This document shows, piece after piece, positions 1 to 8,296 of a stretch of 64,000 nt of DNA. Position 1 is the first letter of the stretch, and each line of letters starts with the position of its first letter. A program made the position numbers and the translations under genes. A model generated the notes under the pieces. The model was not told the origin of the DNA. It made no database searches and saw only the letters and a program-made list of their open reading frames with translations. The stretch spans positions 75,633 to 139,632 of the forward strand of contig JBFLYK010000015.1 in NCBI GenBank assembly GCA_040756995.1, given 5' to 3'. Origin of the DNA: BP-133 sp040756995 (GTDB taxonomy: Bacteria > Actinomycetota > Acidimicrobiia > IMCC26256 > BP-133).

Positions 1-442
1 GGAACTGCTCGACCTGCTCTTCCTCGTCGTCGCTCTCGAACACGACCCCGGCTTCTTCCAGCACGGAGTCGGCGGCGAAGATCGGGACCGGCTCCTCGTA
101 GCGCACCGCCAGGGCGATGGCGTCGGACGGGCGGGAGGAGATCCGGTGCCGGTTCCCGGCCAGCACGACCTCCAGCTCGGCGTAGAACGTGCCTTCCTTC
201 AGCTCGGTGATCACGATCCGGTCGATCCGGGCCGTGAGCTCCTCGAGGACGTTCTTGAACAGGTCGTGGGTCATCGGCCGCGGGCTTTCCATGCCCTGGA
301 GGGCGTAGACGATGGCCGTCGCCTCCGGCTGCCCGATGAAGATCGGCAGGTAGCGGCGACCAGGAGCCTCTTCGCGCAGCAGGACGATCGGCTGGTTGCT
401 CGGAACCTCGACTCGTACGCCCACGAGCGAAAGACGGATCAC
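1..442 (-). CDS. Bifunctional nuclease (BFN/DUF151) domain protein, C-terminus cut by window edge
   Basis: The minus strand reads from a GTG at 442 (MIRLSLVGVRVEVPSNQPIV...) off the left end, so about 147 residues are visible. Phrases such as LPIFIGQPEA and ISSRPSDAIALAVR are typical of the BFN/DUF151 domain, the family of mycobacterial Rv1829. The visible end is very acidic (SDDEEEQVEQ). The GTG overlaps the hpt stop codon (GTGA at 439-442), so translation is probably coupled. It is the last visible gene of a minus-strand block matching Rv1822-Rv1829. The biochemical role in bacteria is uncertain; the nuclease name comes from plant homologues. Confidence 0.85.
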   Translation of the reverse strand, partial: MIRLSLVGVRVEVPSNQPIVLLREEAPGRRYLPIFIGQPEATAIVYALQGMESPRPMTHDLFKNVLEELTARIDRIVITELKEGTFYAELEVVLAGNRHRISSRPSDAIALAVRYEEPVPIFAADSVLEEAGVVFESDDEEEQVEQF

Positions 443-1113
443 TGGCCTGCCTCCGGCGGTCGTGAAGCCACCCTAGCAGCGCCGCCCGGCGTCTCCGGAG
501 GCTGGCCAGCTTCACCTGGGCTCCCGATCGCGATGTCTTCCCGTCCGTACAGATTCGACACGTAGGCGTCGGGATCCCGTTCCAGGACCCGGAGATCGCC
601 GATGACCAGGCCGGGATGGTTGCGGTACCGCTCGCCGTAGTCGAGCCCGTAGCCGAGCATGAACTCGTCGTCGATCACGACGCCGCAGTAGCGGGTCGGG
701 AGCGGCACGATCCGGCGGCGGGACCGGTCGAGCAGGGCGCAGACCTCGATGCTGGCCGGGTTGCGGGCGGCCAGCTGGCCCAGCAGGTAGGACAGCGTGA
801 GGCCCGTGTCGACGACGTCCTCCACCACGACCACGTTCCGGCCGGCGATGTCGCCCTCGAGGTCCTTCACGATCCGGACCCGGCCGGAGTCGGGGGCGAA
901 GTGCGAGATGGCCATGAAGTCCACCTCGCAGGGCACGGTGAGGGCCCGGGCCAGGTCGGCCAGGAAGAACAGCGACCCCTTGAGCACACCGATGAGGACG
1001 ACGCCGTCGGGGTGGTCCCGGCTGATCTCCCCCGCCAGCCGGGCGACGGTCTCCGCCAGTTCGGCGGCCTCCATCCACGGCTTGGGCCCGGCGGCGGCGG
1101 TCCGGAACGTCAC
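439..1113 (-). CDS. hpt: Hypoxanthine phosphoribosyltransferase
   Basis: Purine salvage enzyme that transfers the phosphoribosyl group of PRPP to hypoxanthine or guanine; cytosolic. The PRPP-binding signature VVVVEDVVDTGLTLSYLL and the early VLIGVLKGSLFFLADL segment are clear, and the catalytic acidic pair lies in EDVVDTG. I start at GTG 1113 (MTFRTAAAGPKPW..., 224 residues), 8 bases after the MerR stop. The longer reading from 1179 would run back into the MerR gene. After the usual end (SNLYGR) there is a Pro/Gly/Ala-rich tail of about 33 residues not typical of the family. Its place inside an Rv1828-Rv1829-like block is unusual compared with mycobacteria. Confidence 0.92.
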   Translation of the reverse strand: MTFRTAAAGPKPWMEAAELAETVARLAGEISRDHPDGVVLIGVLKGSLFFLADLARALTVPCEVDFMAISHFAPDSGRVRIVKDLEGDIAGRNVVVVEDVVDTGLTLSYLLGQLAARNPASIEVCALLDRSRRRIVPLPTRYCGVVIDDEFMLGYGLDYGERYRNHPGLVIGDLRVLERDPDAYVSNLYGREDIAIGSPGEAGQPPETPGGAARVASRPPEAGQ

Positions 1114-1120
1114 CCGCCGA

Positions 1121-1981
1121 TCATGCCCCAGGCGGCCGACCGAGGCCGACGCGGAGCATCGAGAGGCGCAGGCCGGCACCGAGCCGGGCGAGTTCCGTGA
1201 GCGCCTCGGCGGCCCGGGCGGCGGCGCCCGAATCCTTGGCGTTCATCATCGGCATGGCCACCTGGCTGAGGAAGGCGGCCTCCTGCTCCGCCGCCCGCTT
1301 GTACATCCGCAGGTGGCGGGCCTCGACGCCGTAGGCGAAGAAGGCGGCGGCGATCTCGGCGATGCGCATCGCTTCGGCGCCGTACCCGTCCGGACCGGCC
1401 GGCGGCAGGAGTCCGAACGACTCCAGCTCCCCCATGGCCCGTTCGTCGAGGCCGGTCTGCCGGCGGATGTCCTGGGCGGTGTAGGCCTTCTCCCCGTCGG
1501 CCGGCCACAGCTCGTCGCCCGCCGGTGCGGCGGAGGCGGGCGGCGCGGTGGCGGCCGGATCCGGGCCGTCGGACACGAGCCACACGTCGTCCTCGACGGG
1601 CGGGGACGGATCGGGAAGCTTGAGGCGGGCCTCGTCGACCACCATCGAGGCGGCCGCCACCCGGGCCGGCTGCGAGGCCGGATCCCGTTCCTGGGTCGTC
1701 TCGGGGGTCGACACGTCAACTTCGCGGTGCGGCCCGTCGCCTTCCTTCAGGCGGCGCCGGATCACCTTGAGCGGCAGGTAGTGGTCACGCTGCTGGCGGA
1801 GGATCCAGCGCAGGAGCTCGAGGTCGGCATCGGTGAACTGGCGGTAGCCCGATGGTGAGCGCTCCGGGCTGATCAGCCCCTGGCTCTCCAGGAACCGGAT
1901 CTTCGACACGGAGATGTCCGGGAAGTCGCCCCGCAGGTCGTCGAGGATCTCGCCGATCGACCGGGCGTTCGTTCCGCTCAA
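1121..1981 (-). CDS. MerR-family regulator, FtsR (Rv1828) type
   Basis: 286 residues. The N-terminal winged helix (about residues 8-80) has the signature of the actinobacterial Rv1828/FtsR group: VSKIRFLESQGLISPERS, then GYRQF and RDHYLPLKVI. FtsR in corynebacteria activates ftsZ, so a cell-division role is plausible but inferred. A low-complexity Ala/Pro linker (about 100-160) joins a C-terminal domain with a second HTH-like segment (YTAQDIRRQTGLDERAM). The start is TTG at 1981, overlapping the FHA gene stop as TTGA (1978-1981). There is no cysteine-rich metal site, so it is not a classic metal-sensing MerR. Confidence 0.88.
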   Translation of the reverse strand: MSGTNARSIGEILDDLRGDFPDISVSKIRFLESQGLISPERSPSGYRQFTDADLELLRWILRQQRDHYLPLKVIRRRLKEGDGPHREVDVSTPETTQERDPASQPARVAAASMVVDEARLKLPDPSPPVEDDVWLVSDGPDPAATAPPASAAPAGDELWPADGEKAYTAQDIRRQTGLDERAMGELESFGLLPPAGPDGYGAEAMRIAEIAAAFFAYGVEARHLRMYKRAAEQEAAFLSQVAMPMMNAKDSGAAARAAEALTELARLGAGLRLSMLRVGLGRPPGA

Positions 1982-2454
1982 CGCCCCTGCCCCGTGAAGA
2001 AGACGAGCTTGAACTTGCCGATCTGTAGCTCGTCACCGTTGGAGAGCTTGGTGTCCTCCACCCGGTCGCGGTTCACGTAGGTCCCGTTGAGGGACCCGAC
2101 GTCGACCACGTGGAATCCGTCCGCCCGCCGGATGATCTCGGCATGGCGCCGGGACACGGTGATGTCGTCGAGGAAGATGTCGGAATCGGGATGGCGCCCC
2201 GCCCTGGTCACCTCGGCGTCCAGCATGTACTTGCTCCCCTCGTTCGGACCTTTGCGCACCACCAGCAGCGCGGCCGCCCCGGCGAGCTCCGCGTCCGAGA
2301 CCTTGAGATCCTCGTCGGCTTCCCGTTCCTCGGCCGGTGTGACGATGTGCGTCATCGTCGTGTCCTCGACCTCGCTCAGGTTGAGGGCCGCCCCGCACGA
2401 CGAGCAGAAGTTCGAACCGGGAGGGTTCCGGTGACCGCACTGGTTGCAGAACAC
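1978..2454 (-). CDS. FHA-domain protein with N-terminal zinc ribbon, GarA-like
   Basis: 158 residues from a GTG at 2454. The N-terminus is a zinc ribbon with Cys 3, 6, 17 and 20 (CNQC...CSSC). A Thr-rich segment EVEDTTMTHIV (T32, T33, T35) sits where GarA/OdhI carry their kinase-phosphorylated threonines. The C-terminal FHA domain (about 60-155) shows AGRHPDSDI, VSRRHAEI and LNGTYVN. In mycobacteria GarA controls 2-oxoglutarate metabolism when phosphorylated by PknG/PknB; a similar Ser/Thr-kinase-controlled role here is inferred from family and neighbours (gcvH, FtsR-like). The added zinc ribbon is absent from mycobacterial GarA. Confidence 0.9.
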   Translation of the reverse strand: MFCNQCGHRNPPGSNFCSSCGAALNLSEVEDTTMTHIVTPAEEREADEDLKVSDAELAGAAALLVVRKGPNEGSKYMLDAEVTRAGRHPDSDIFLDDITVSRRHAEIIRRADGFHVVDVGSLNGTYVNRDRVEDTKLSNGDELQIGKFKLVFFTGQGR

Positions 2455-2542
2455 GGCGGGAAGGGTATCGACGACCCCCTACCGCGGCAAACGAAGTCTC
2501 TACGTCAACTACATCTCGACAGACCGCACGCTCGGTGAGCCT

Positions 2543-2929
2543 TCACTGCTGCTCGCCGAGAAACGCCTGGTAGGCGGCGGCGTCCATCAAGGCGTTGAGC
2601 TCATCCGGGTCGGCCATCTCCACGGCGAAGATCCAGCCCTTGCCATACGGATCCTCGTTGATGACCTGCGGCGTGTCGGCCAGATCGATGTTGACTTCGC
2701 TGACCGTGCCCGAAACCGGCGAGAAGATCTCCGACACCGACTTCGTCGACTCCACCTCACAGCACGAGGCCATGGCCGCCACGGTGGCGCCCACCTCGGG
2801 GAGGTCGACGTAGACAACGTCGCCCAGGGCGTCCTGGGCGTAGTCGGTGATACCGACCCGGGCCGTGGTGCCGTCGACCCGCACCCATTCGTGCTCCTGG
2901 GTGTAGCGGAGGTCCTCAGGGAAATTCAT
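2543..2929 (-). CDS. gcvH: Glycine cleavage system H protein
   Basis: 128 residues, normal length. It is the lipoyl carrier that shuttles the aminomethyl group between the P, T and L proteins. The lipoylation motif is VESTKSVSEIFSP with K63 as acceptor, and the N-terminus (YTQEHEWVRVDG) is canonical. ATG start at 2927-2929. No gcvP, gcvT or lpd gene is nearby, but gcvH next to a GarA-like gene and DUF881 genes is the mycobacterial arrangement. An 88-base gap separates it from the FHA gene downstream. Confidence 0.97.
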   Translation of the reverse strand: MNFPEDLRYTQEHEWVRVDGTTARVGITDYAQDALGDVVYVDLPEVGATVAAMASCCEVESTKSVSEIFSPVSGTVSEVNIDLADTPQVINEDPYGKGWIFAVEMADPDELNALMDAAAYQAFLGEQQ

Positions 2930-2948
2930 GGGCCGGACGTTACCTGAC

Positions 2949-3767
2949 CTACTCGTCCCGAGGTCGGGCCACCTTGAACGTGGGTGGGTGCTCGAGCGCC
3001 GGCACCCGGACCTCGCTGCGCCGCTCGACGCTCACCTTGGTTCCCTCGAGGGCGTCGAGCGTGTCGACCGCCCCGCCGGGAATCTTCAGGCCCACCTCCA
3101 GCGTGGCGGGGTCGCCGATGGCCAGGACCTCGTAAGGCTGGGCCACCTCCTGCCCGTCGACCGTGACCGCCCCACCTCGCGACGAGAAGGCGGTGTTGCC
3201 GCCGATCCGCCGGCCGTTGACGGCGATGGCCTCGGCGCCGGCGTCGCGCAGCTCCTGGACGAGGTCGAGGAGCAGCTCGAACTCGAATGTCCCGTTGGGA
3301 TCGGAGATCCGCACCGCCACCCCCGGCCCCCGGGCCGGGACGACCCCGGCCAGGATCCGGAGGTCCGACAGCTGCCGCTCGGCGGCGTCGCGGGCCAACT
3401 GATCGCGCTCGGCCGACGACTGCAGGGCGGCCAGCTCCAGGCGCAGTTGCGAGATCTCGTCCCGCAACGCGGCGCTCTCCTCGTTGAGCGAAGAGAAGAT
3501 GCGGGTCAGGTCGGATTCGCTCTCGGCGGCCAGGTTCTCGGTTCCTCCCCGGGTCGTTCCCAGCTGGGCGGCCACGAGGAATCCCACCACGCCCACGGAG
3601 AGGGCCACGAGCGCCCGGGCGCCGAGCGACGCCCGGGACGCCGCGCCCGAGCCGCCGTCGCCGGTCTGCTCGGCCGGCCGCCGGCGGGGCCGGCGCGGCC
3701 GGGCCGGAGCCGGCTCGGCGGCCGACGAATAGGTGAAGGCGACCTCGGCCTCAGCCACCGAAGACAT
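2949..3767 (-). CDS. DUF881 membrane-anchored protein (Rv1825-like)
   Basis: 272 residues. A basic Pro/Arg-rich cytoplasmic N-terminus is followed by one transmembrane helix (about 52-69, ALVALSVGVVGFLVAAQL). Next comes a coiled coil (about 80-125, with SLNEESAALRDEISQLRLEL) and then the extracytoplasmic DUF881 domain. DUF881 proteins are linked to the actinobacterial cell envelope; the molecular function is unknown. The 5' end overlaps the DUF1290 gene by 17 bases, so the two are probably co-translated. Confidence 0.88.
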   Translation of the reverse strand: MSSVAEAEVAFTYSSAAEPAPARPRRPRRRPAEQTGDGGSGAASRASLGARALVALSVGVVGFLVAAQLGTTRGGTENLAAESESDLTRIFSSLNEESAALRDEISQLRLELAALQSSAERDQLARDAAERQLSDLRILAGVVPARGPGVAVRISDPNGTFEFELLLDLVQELRDAGAEAIAVNGRRIGGNTAFSSRGGAVTVDGQEVAQPYEVLAIGDPATLEVGLKIPGGAVDTLDALEGTKVSVERRSEVRVPALEHPPTFKVARPRDE

Positions 3768-4077
3768 GGCGGCGGACGGCCGCCACGTTCTGGAAGATCC
3801 GCACGCCGAACACCACGGCCACGGCCGTGGCCAGATCGGCGCTGAGCTGATCGCCGATCCAGACGAGGAGGACGGCCACGGCGGCGTTGGTCACGAAGGC
3901 CAGCACGAACAGCCGGTCGGAGAACGTCTGCTCCAGATGGGCCCGCAGACCTCCGAACGACGAGTCGATGGCGGCCACCACGGCCATGGCCAGGTAGCGG
4001 GACTGATCGGGCGACACCGTCGGCCGGAGGACGAGGGCCAGCGCCGCGCCGGCCAGCAGGCTGAAGAGGGCGAGCAT
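3751..4077 (-). CDS. Small basic membrane protein, DUF1290 (Sbp family)
   Basis: 108 residues with three hydrophobic segments (MLALFSLLAGAALALVL, RYLAMAVVAAIDSSFGG, ATAVAVVFGVRIFQNVAAV). This matches the Sbp/DUF1290 family that sits between two DUF881 genes in actinobacteria. Start ATG 4077 is chosen because AGGAGG lies 6 bases upstream; the adjacent GTG at 4080 is too close to it. ATGA overlaps the stop of the upstream DUF881 gene. It probably forms a membrane complex with the flanking DUF881 proteins (inferred from conserved gene order). Confidence 0.88.
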   Translation of the reverse strand: MLALFSLLAGAALALVLRPTVSPDQSRYLAMAVVAAIDSSFGGLRAHLEQTFSDRLFVLAFVTNAAVAVLLVWIGDQLSADLATAVAVVFGVRIFQNVAAVRRHVFGG

Positions 4078-4799
4078 CACCGACCTCCTGGGACGGGTGC
4101 GGGTGCGGGTTCGGCCGGCCGAGCCGACGAGATCTGGATCGTGCCGAGGTAGGCGGGGACGGCGATCTTGTCGCGGGCCTTCACGGAGAACCCGAGACCG
4201 TAGTCCTCCACCCACTGGCGGAAGCGCTGCACCACCGCCGAACGTTCGAAGGCCTTCCGGTCACCGCCGACGGTCTCGACCTTGTAGGGCGGGACGAGCG
4301 GCCGGAAGTTCACCGTGATCGTCTCGCCGGCGGCCCGGATCGGCGACGTCGACACCAGCCGCTGCCCGTTGATCGCCACCGCTTCGGCGCCGGCCGCCCA
4401 CAGGGCGTTGACGACGAGCTGCAGGTCGACGTCGTGGACCGACAGCGACTCGCGATCGGCGGCGGTCTTCGCCGCCCGGCGGCTGTCGGACAGGCGGACC
4501 TCCAGGCCCGGACCGGTCACCGCCGATGTTCCGGCCCACATCTGCATCTCCCGCAGCCGGCGGGCGTCCTCGGCTGCCGTGGTCGACAGGCGGCGCCGGG
4601 CGGCGGCGACGTCGGCCCGCAGCCGCACCAGCTCCTTACCGAGGCTGTCGACCTCCTGCTGGCGGGTGTTGATGAGCTTCACCAGCCCGGCCCGGCGCGA
4701 CTCGGCCCCCCGCCGGGCTTCCTTGACGCCGCTGGAGGCCACCAGCGTGAGGAAGCCGACCAGCGCCAGCACGGCCGCCAGCGAGCCCCGGATCCGCAC
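4077..4799 (-). CDS. DUF881 membrane-anchored protein (Rv1823-like)
   Basis: About 240 residues. There is one N-terminal transmembrane helix (LAAVLALVGFLTLVASS), a coiled coil (INTRQQEVDSLGKELVRLRA), then the DUF881 domain with VTGPGLEVRLSDS and AEAVAINGQRL. A TTG at 4805 would extend it by two codons. I prefer GTG 4799 because AGAGGA lies 7 bases upstream of it but only 1 base from the TTG. It is paralogous to the DUF881 gene at 2949-3767, and the two flank DUF1290 as in Mycobacterium. Confidence 0.87.
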   Translation of the reverse strand: MRIRGSLAAVLALVGFLTLVASSGVKEARRGAESRRAGLVKLINTRQQEVDSLGKELVRLRADVAAARRRLSTTAAEDARRLREMQMWAGTSAVTGPGLEVRLSDSRRAAKTAADRESLSVHDVDLQLVVNALWAAGAEAVAINGQRLVSTSPIRAAGETITVNFRPLVPPYKVETVGGDRKAFERSAVVQRFRQWVEDYGLGFSVKARDKIAVPAYLGTIQISSARPAEPAPAPVPGGR

Positions 4800-4866
4800 C
4801 TTCAAATCCTCTTTCCGGCCCCCATCGACGACACGGTAACGCCTCCGCCCCGCTCGAGCGGTGCAG

Positions 4867-7374
4867 TCAGCGGTTGTCGTCGCCGACGAGCGCCGCCCGG
4901 ATGCGGCCGGCGTACTCCTGGGCCAGCGCCCGGGCCCCGCCCTCGCTGCCGCCCTCGGCCCACACGTGGGTGAGCGGCTCCTCCGGGTCGGGCAGGACCA
5001 GGGCCCAGCCGTCGGCGTGGAGGACCTTGATCCCGTCCACCAGCACCATCTGCTTGTCCTGCGCCTGTTCCATCGTGGTGCGCATGACGGTGCCCTTGCG
5101 CTCCCACGGCGTGGAGACCGTCTCGTGGACGACGTGGACCGACGGCAGCCCGGCCACCACCGCCGACAACGGCCGGCCGGTCGAGGCCAGCAGGTCGAGG
5201 ACCTTGGCCATCGTGGCCACGGCGTCGGCGGCGGGCAGGAAGTCGGGCCAGAGGTAGCCGCCGGCCCCCGAGGCGGCGAAGTCGATGCCTCCGCTGCCGG
5301 CCACCTCCATCAGGTGGGCCGACGACAGCTTGGCCCAGGCGATGGTGGCGCCGTTGGCGGCGGCGATCCGCTCGGCCTCCCGGCTGACCGCCACCGGCAG
5401 GGCGAGGCGGGCGCAGGGGCGCACACCGGTGACGAGCGTGATCAACGCCAGCAGGCACTCCTCGTCGCTGAGGACGTGACCGGTGTCGTCGACCAGCCGC
5501 AGGCTCTCGCCGTCGGGATCGAAGACGATGCCGAGATGGCTGCCCGACGCCCGCACCAGCGTCTGGACCCGGGCCAGCCGGGTGTCGAAGTCCTCGCTGG
5601 CGTGGGCGGCCGGCGCGGTGGCGGCGAACGGGTTCACCGCCAGTACGTCGGCCCCCAGCTTGGCCAGCACCGGGTTCAGCACCACCGAGGTGGAGCCATA
5701 CGACGTATCGAGCACGAGCTTGAAGTCCCGTTCCCGCACCGCCTCGACGTCGATGGAGCGGATCAGCGCCGCGGTGTAGTACTCCAGCACCCGGGGCGGG
5801 AAGACGATGTCGCCGATGTCGCCGGCGAAGGCCCGCCGGAAGTCGTCGCGGGACAGCAGCCGCTCGATCTTCCGCTTGGCCCCGTCGTCGATGTCGGCGC
5901 CCTGGGCGTCGAAGAAGCGGATCTCGACGCTGGCCGGGTCCTCGGGACTGAGCCGGACGGTGACGCCGCCCTGGGCCCGTTCCGACCGCACGTGGAACCG
6001 GGTCAGGGGGACGGGCGCCAGCTCCAGGTCCTCCACGTGGACGCCGGACAGGTTGAGACCCGACATCACCGCCCGCTTGAGTGTGCGGGCCACGCGGGAC
6101 GTGTCCCGGGAACAGCACACCACCGAACCCTTCTTTAGACTGGTGCCGTAGGCAGAGGCGAGGCGGACGGCCAGCTCGGCGGTGACGTCGACGTTGGCCA
6201 GGCCCCGCACGCCCCGACGGCCGAAGAGCGTGCGCTGGCCCCGGCTCTCCCACACGATCGAGGAGTTGACGACCGCGCCGGACTCGACCGTCTTGTACGG
6301 GTAGACCTTCACCCCCTGGGTGATCAGGGCCCGTTCACCGACGAAGCACTCCTCGCCGAGGACCACGCCTTCCTCGGCCCGGGCACCGCGGCGCAGGTCG
6401 GCCGACCGGCCGACGATGCAGCCCGACAGCGACGCCCCGGGCCCGATGTAGACGTGGTCGTGGACCACGGTGTGGGCCAGGGAGGCGTCGTGCTTCACCA
6501 CCACGTTGGAGCCCAGCACCGTGTACTCCCCGATCCGGGCCCCGGCCTCGATTCGGCAGTTGTCGCCGATGATGACCGGCCCGGTGATCTCGGCCGCCGG
6601 GTCGACGTCGGCGCCCTCCCCGAGCCAGATGCCGTCGCCGAGCCGGAACCCGGGGATGTCGATGGCCACCCGTTGGTCGAGGGCGTCGCGGTGGGCCCGG
6701 TGGTAGGCGTCGATGGTGCCGACGTCCTCCCAGTAGCCGTCGACCACGAGACCCTGGATGGCCAGCCCCCGCTGGAGCGCGGCCGGGAACACCATCTCGG
6801 AGAAGTCGACCGACTCGTGCTCCGGAATCAGGTCGAGGATCTGCGGCTCCAGCACGTAGATGCCGGTGTTGATCGTGTCGGAGAACACCTGGCCCCAGGT
6901 CGGCTTCTCCAGGAACCGCTCCACCCAGCCGTCGGCGTTGGTGATGACGATGCCAAAGTCGACCGGGTTCTCCACCCGCCGCAGGGCGATGGTCGCCAGC
7001 GCACCCGACGAGCGGTGGGCCTTCACGACCGCGTCGAGGTCGATGTCGGACAGGACGTCGCCCGAGATGACCAGGAAGGTGTCGTCGAGCTCGGCGGCGG
7101 CGTTGCGGACGGATCCCGCCGTCCCCAGCGGGGTCTCCTCGGTGGCGTAGCGCATCGAGACGCCGAGCTCCGAGCCGTCCCCGAAGTAGTTGCGGATGTG
7201 GCTGGCCAGGAAGGCGACGGTGACGACGATGTCGTCGATGCCGTGGAGAGCCAGACGACGGACGACGTGTTCCATCAGCGGCCGGTTGGCCATCGGCATC
7301 ATCGGCTTCGGCTGGTTGGAGGTCAGCGGCCGCAGGCGGGTTCCCTCGCCGCCGGCCATCACCACCGCCTTCAC
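4867..7374 (-). CDS. Sugar-phosphate nucleotidyltransferase with hexapeptide repeats and a decayed phosphomannomutase domain
   Basis: 835 residues in three parts. Residues 1-235 are a nucleotidyltransferase (GGEGTRLRP at 8-16, ISGDVL, FLEKP, NTGIYVL, GYWEDVGT). Residues 250-370 are a left-handed beta-helix of hexapeptide repeats. Residues 395-835 are related to phosphomannomutase/phosphoglucomutase. It is often annotated as mannose-1-phosphate guanylyltransferase; cyanobacterial CugP, of like architecture, is a UDP-glucose pyrophosphorylase, so the true substrate is open. The mutase part has lost the phosphoserine loop (LSPEDP near 475), the sugar loop (ASGAGGYLWP near 701) and the phosphate loop (LPDPEEP at 794-800). 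Only DPDGE at 619-623 resembles the metal loop. GTG start at 7374 with GAGGA 8 bases upstream and GTGA overlap with the pgsA stop. Confidence 0.88.
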   Translation of the reverse strand: MKAVVMAGGEGTRLRPLTSNQPKPMMPMANRPLMEHVVRRLALHGIDDIVVTVAFLASHIRNYFGDGSELGVSMRYATEETPLGTAGSVRNAAAELDDTFLVISGDVLSDIDLDAVVKAHRSSGALATIALRRVENPVDFGIVITNADGWVERFLEKPTWGQVFSDTINTGIYVLEPQILDLIPEHESVDFSEMVFPAALQRGLAIQGLVVDGYWEDVGTIDAYHRAHRDALDQRVAIDIPGFRLGDGIWLGEGADVDPAAEITGPVIIGDNCRIEAGARIGEYTVLGSNVVVKHDASLAHTVVHDHVYIGPGASLSGCIVGRSADLRRGARAEEGVVLGEECFVGERALITQGVKVYPYKTVESGAVVNSSIVWESRGQRTLFGRRGVRGLANVDVTAELAVRLASAYGTSLKKGSVVCCSRDTSRVARTLKRAVMSGLNLSGVHVEDLELAPVPLTRFHVRSERAQGGVTVRLSPEDPASVEIRFFDAQGADIDDGAKRKIERLLSRDDFRRAFAGDIGDIVFPPRVLEYYTAALIRSIDVEAVRERDFKLVLDTSYGSTSVVLNPVLAKLGADVLAVNPFAATAPAAHASEDFDTRLARVQTLVRASGSHLGIVFDPDGESLRLVDDTGHVLSDEECLLALITLVTGVRPCARLALPVAVSREAERIAAANGATIAWAKLSSAHLMEVAGSGGIDFAASGAGGYLWPDFLPAADAVATMAKVLDLLASTGRPLSAVVAGLPSVHVVHETVSTPWERKGTVMRTTMEQAQDKQMVLVDGIKVLHADGWALVLPDPEEPLTHVWAEGGSEGGARALAQEYAGRIRAALVGDDNR

Positions 7375-8000
7375 GACGCCATCCTCGCCGTACGGCCCTC
7401 GATCAGCGCCCGCCGGGCCATCGGGACGTAGGTGAAGGCGGCGTACCAGGACAGCGCCATTCCCGGGACGGCGAACAGCCAGGCGATCACCAACGCCGGC
7501 CGGCCCCACGGCCCGGGCGTCCCCATCATGAACAACGGGAACGACACCATCAGGGCCAGCGTGCCCGCTTTGCCGGCCCACTGCACGTCGATCCGCCGGG
7601 CGCCGGCCGCGGCCAGCACCAGCACGGCGGCCGAGATCAGCAGCTCCCGGACGAGCACGCTCCACCCGGCGACGGGCGGCACGCTGCCGTCGATGAGGAG
7701 CGACACGACCACGGTGCCGAGCAGGATCCGGTCGGCCGTGGGATCGAGCACCTTGCCCAGCTCGCTCACCTGGCCGAGGTGGCGGGCCAGGTAGCCGTCG
7801 ACCCAGTCCGTGCAGCCGAGCACCGCCAGCAACCAGGCGGCGGCGGTGCGGTCATCCCGGCCGAAGAGCAGCCAGCAGAACAACGGAACGCAAGCCAGCC
7901 GGATCAGGGTGACCACGTTGGGGATCGTGAGGATGCCCCTCCGGGGCCCGGGCGGCGACGGTCCCATCTCGCCCGCAGTGTAGGCCGCGCTCGTGGCCAC
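7371..8000 (-). CDS. pgsA: CDP-alcohol phosphatidyltransferase, PgsA-like
   Basis: Up to 209 residues; a membrane enzyme that attaches glycerol-3-phosphate or a similar polyol to CDP-diacylglycerol. The family signature DG-x2-AR-x8-G-x3-D-x3-D is complete (DGYLARHLGQ... to DPTADR), and four to five hydrophobic helices follow. It matches PgsA2 (Rv1822) by position. The head group cannot be told from sequence. Start is uncertain: GTG 8000 gives the longest form but has no ribosome-binding site. ATG 7967 starts just before the conserved region and has TACACT nine bases upstream, so a leaderless start there is also possible. Only 24 bases separate GTG 8000 from the divergent gene. Confidence 0.88.
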   Translation of the reverse strand: MATSAAYTAGEMGPSPPGPRRGILTIPNVVTLIRLACVPLFCWLLFGRDDRTAAAWLLAVLGCTDWVDGYLARHLGQVSELGKVLDPTADRILLGTVVVSLLIDGSVPPVAGWSVLVRELLISAAVLVLAAAGARRIDVQWAGKAGTLALMVSFPLFMMGTPGPWGRPALVIAWLFAVPGMALSWYAAFTYVPMARRALIEGRTARMAS

Positions 8001-8010
8001 GCTCCGCCAC

Positions 8011-8016
8011 TACCCT
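8011..8016 (+). promoter_or_regulatory. -10 box TACCCT for leaderless gene at 8025
   Basis: TACCCT ends 8 bases before GTG 8025, leaving no room for a ribosome-binding site. This fits the TANNNT leaderless pattern seen repeatedly in this window. Confidence 0.6.
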
Positions 8017-8024
8017 GACGATTC

Positions 8025-8243
8025 GTGGCCGATGAGTTCGATCCCGAGGCGATGATCCAGCGGTTCCGGGAACGGGCGCAGGCGGTGAAGAACCGTCCGC
8101 TGCCGCCCGTCGCCGGGCCGGAGAAGAAGCGCTTCATCGAGCGGGCCCAGGTGGACTACATGGACTTCGCCATCATCGGCGACGCCACCGCCACCCTGGA
8201 GGACGGGATCCTCACGCTGCGCGTCGACCTGCGAAAGGACTGA
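8025..8243 (+). CDS. Small conserved-looking protein of unknown function
   Basis: 72 residues, cytosolic, charged, with no membrane segment or cysteine. The first half is helical and basic (EAMIQRFRERAQAVKNR); the second half has a short acidic/hydrophobic pattern (DYMDFAIIGDATATLEDGI). I do not recognise a family. It is divergent from pgsA and appears leaderless (TACCCT eight bases upstream). The protein-like composition and tight promoter spacing support a real gene. A CTGAGC/GCTCAG hairpin overlaps its stop codon (8240-8266). Confidence 0.7.
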   Translation: MADEFDPEAMIQRFRERAQAVKNRPLPPVAGPEKKRFIERAQVDYMDFAIIGDATATLEDGILTLRVDLRKD

Positions 8244-8273
8244 GCCTGACCTGAGACGTCGCTCAGAGGCTTG

Positions 8274-8296
8274 TTGCACTGAGTGTCAGCTTTGTC
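8274..8296 (+). promoter_or_regulatory. Conserved upstream box, copy 1
   Basis: TTGCACTGAGTG followed by TCAGCTTTGTC. Nearly the same 23-24 bases recur at 8922-8945 before the paralogous downstream gene, with three differences. It lies 106 bases before the start at 8402, so a long leader follows. TTGCAC may be a -35 element or part of an activator site. Confidence 0.55.
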
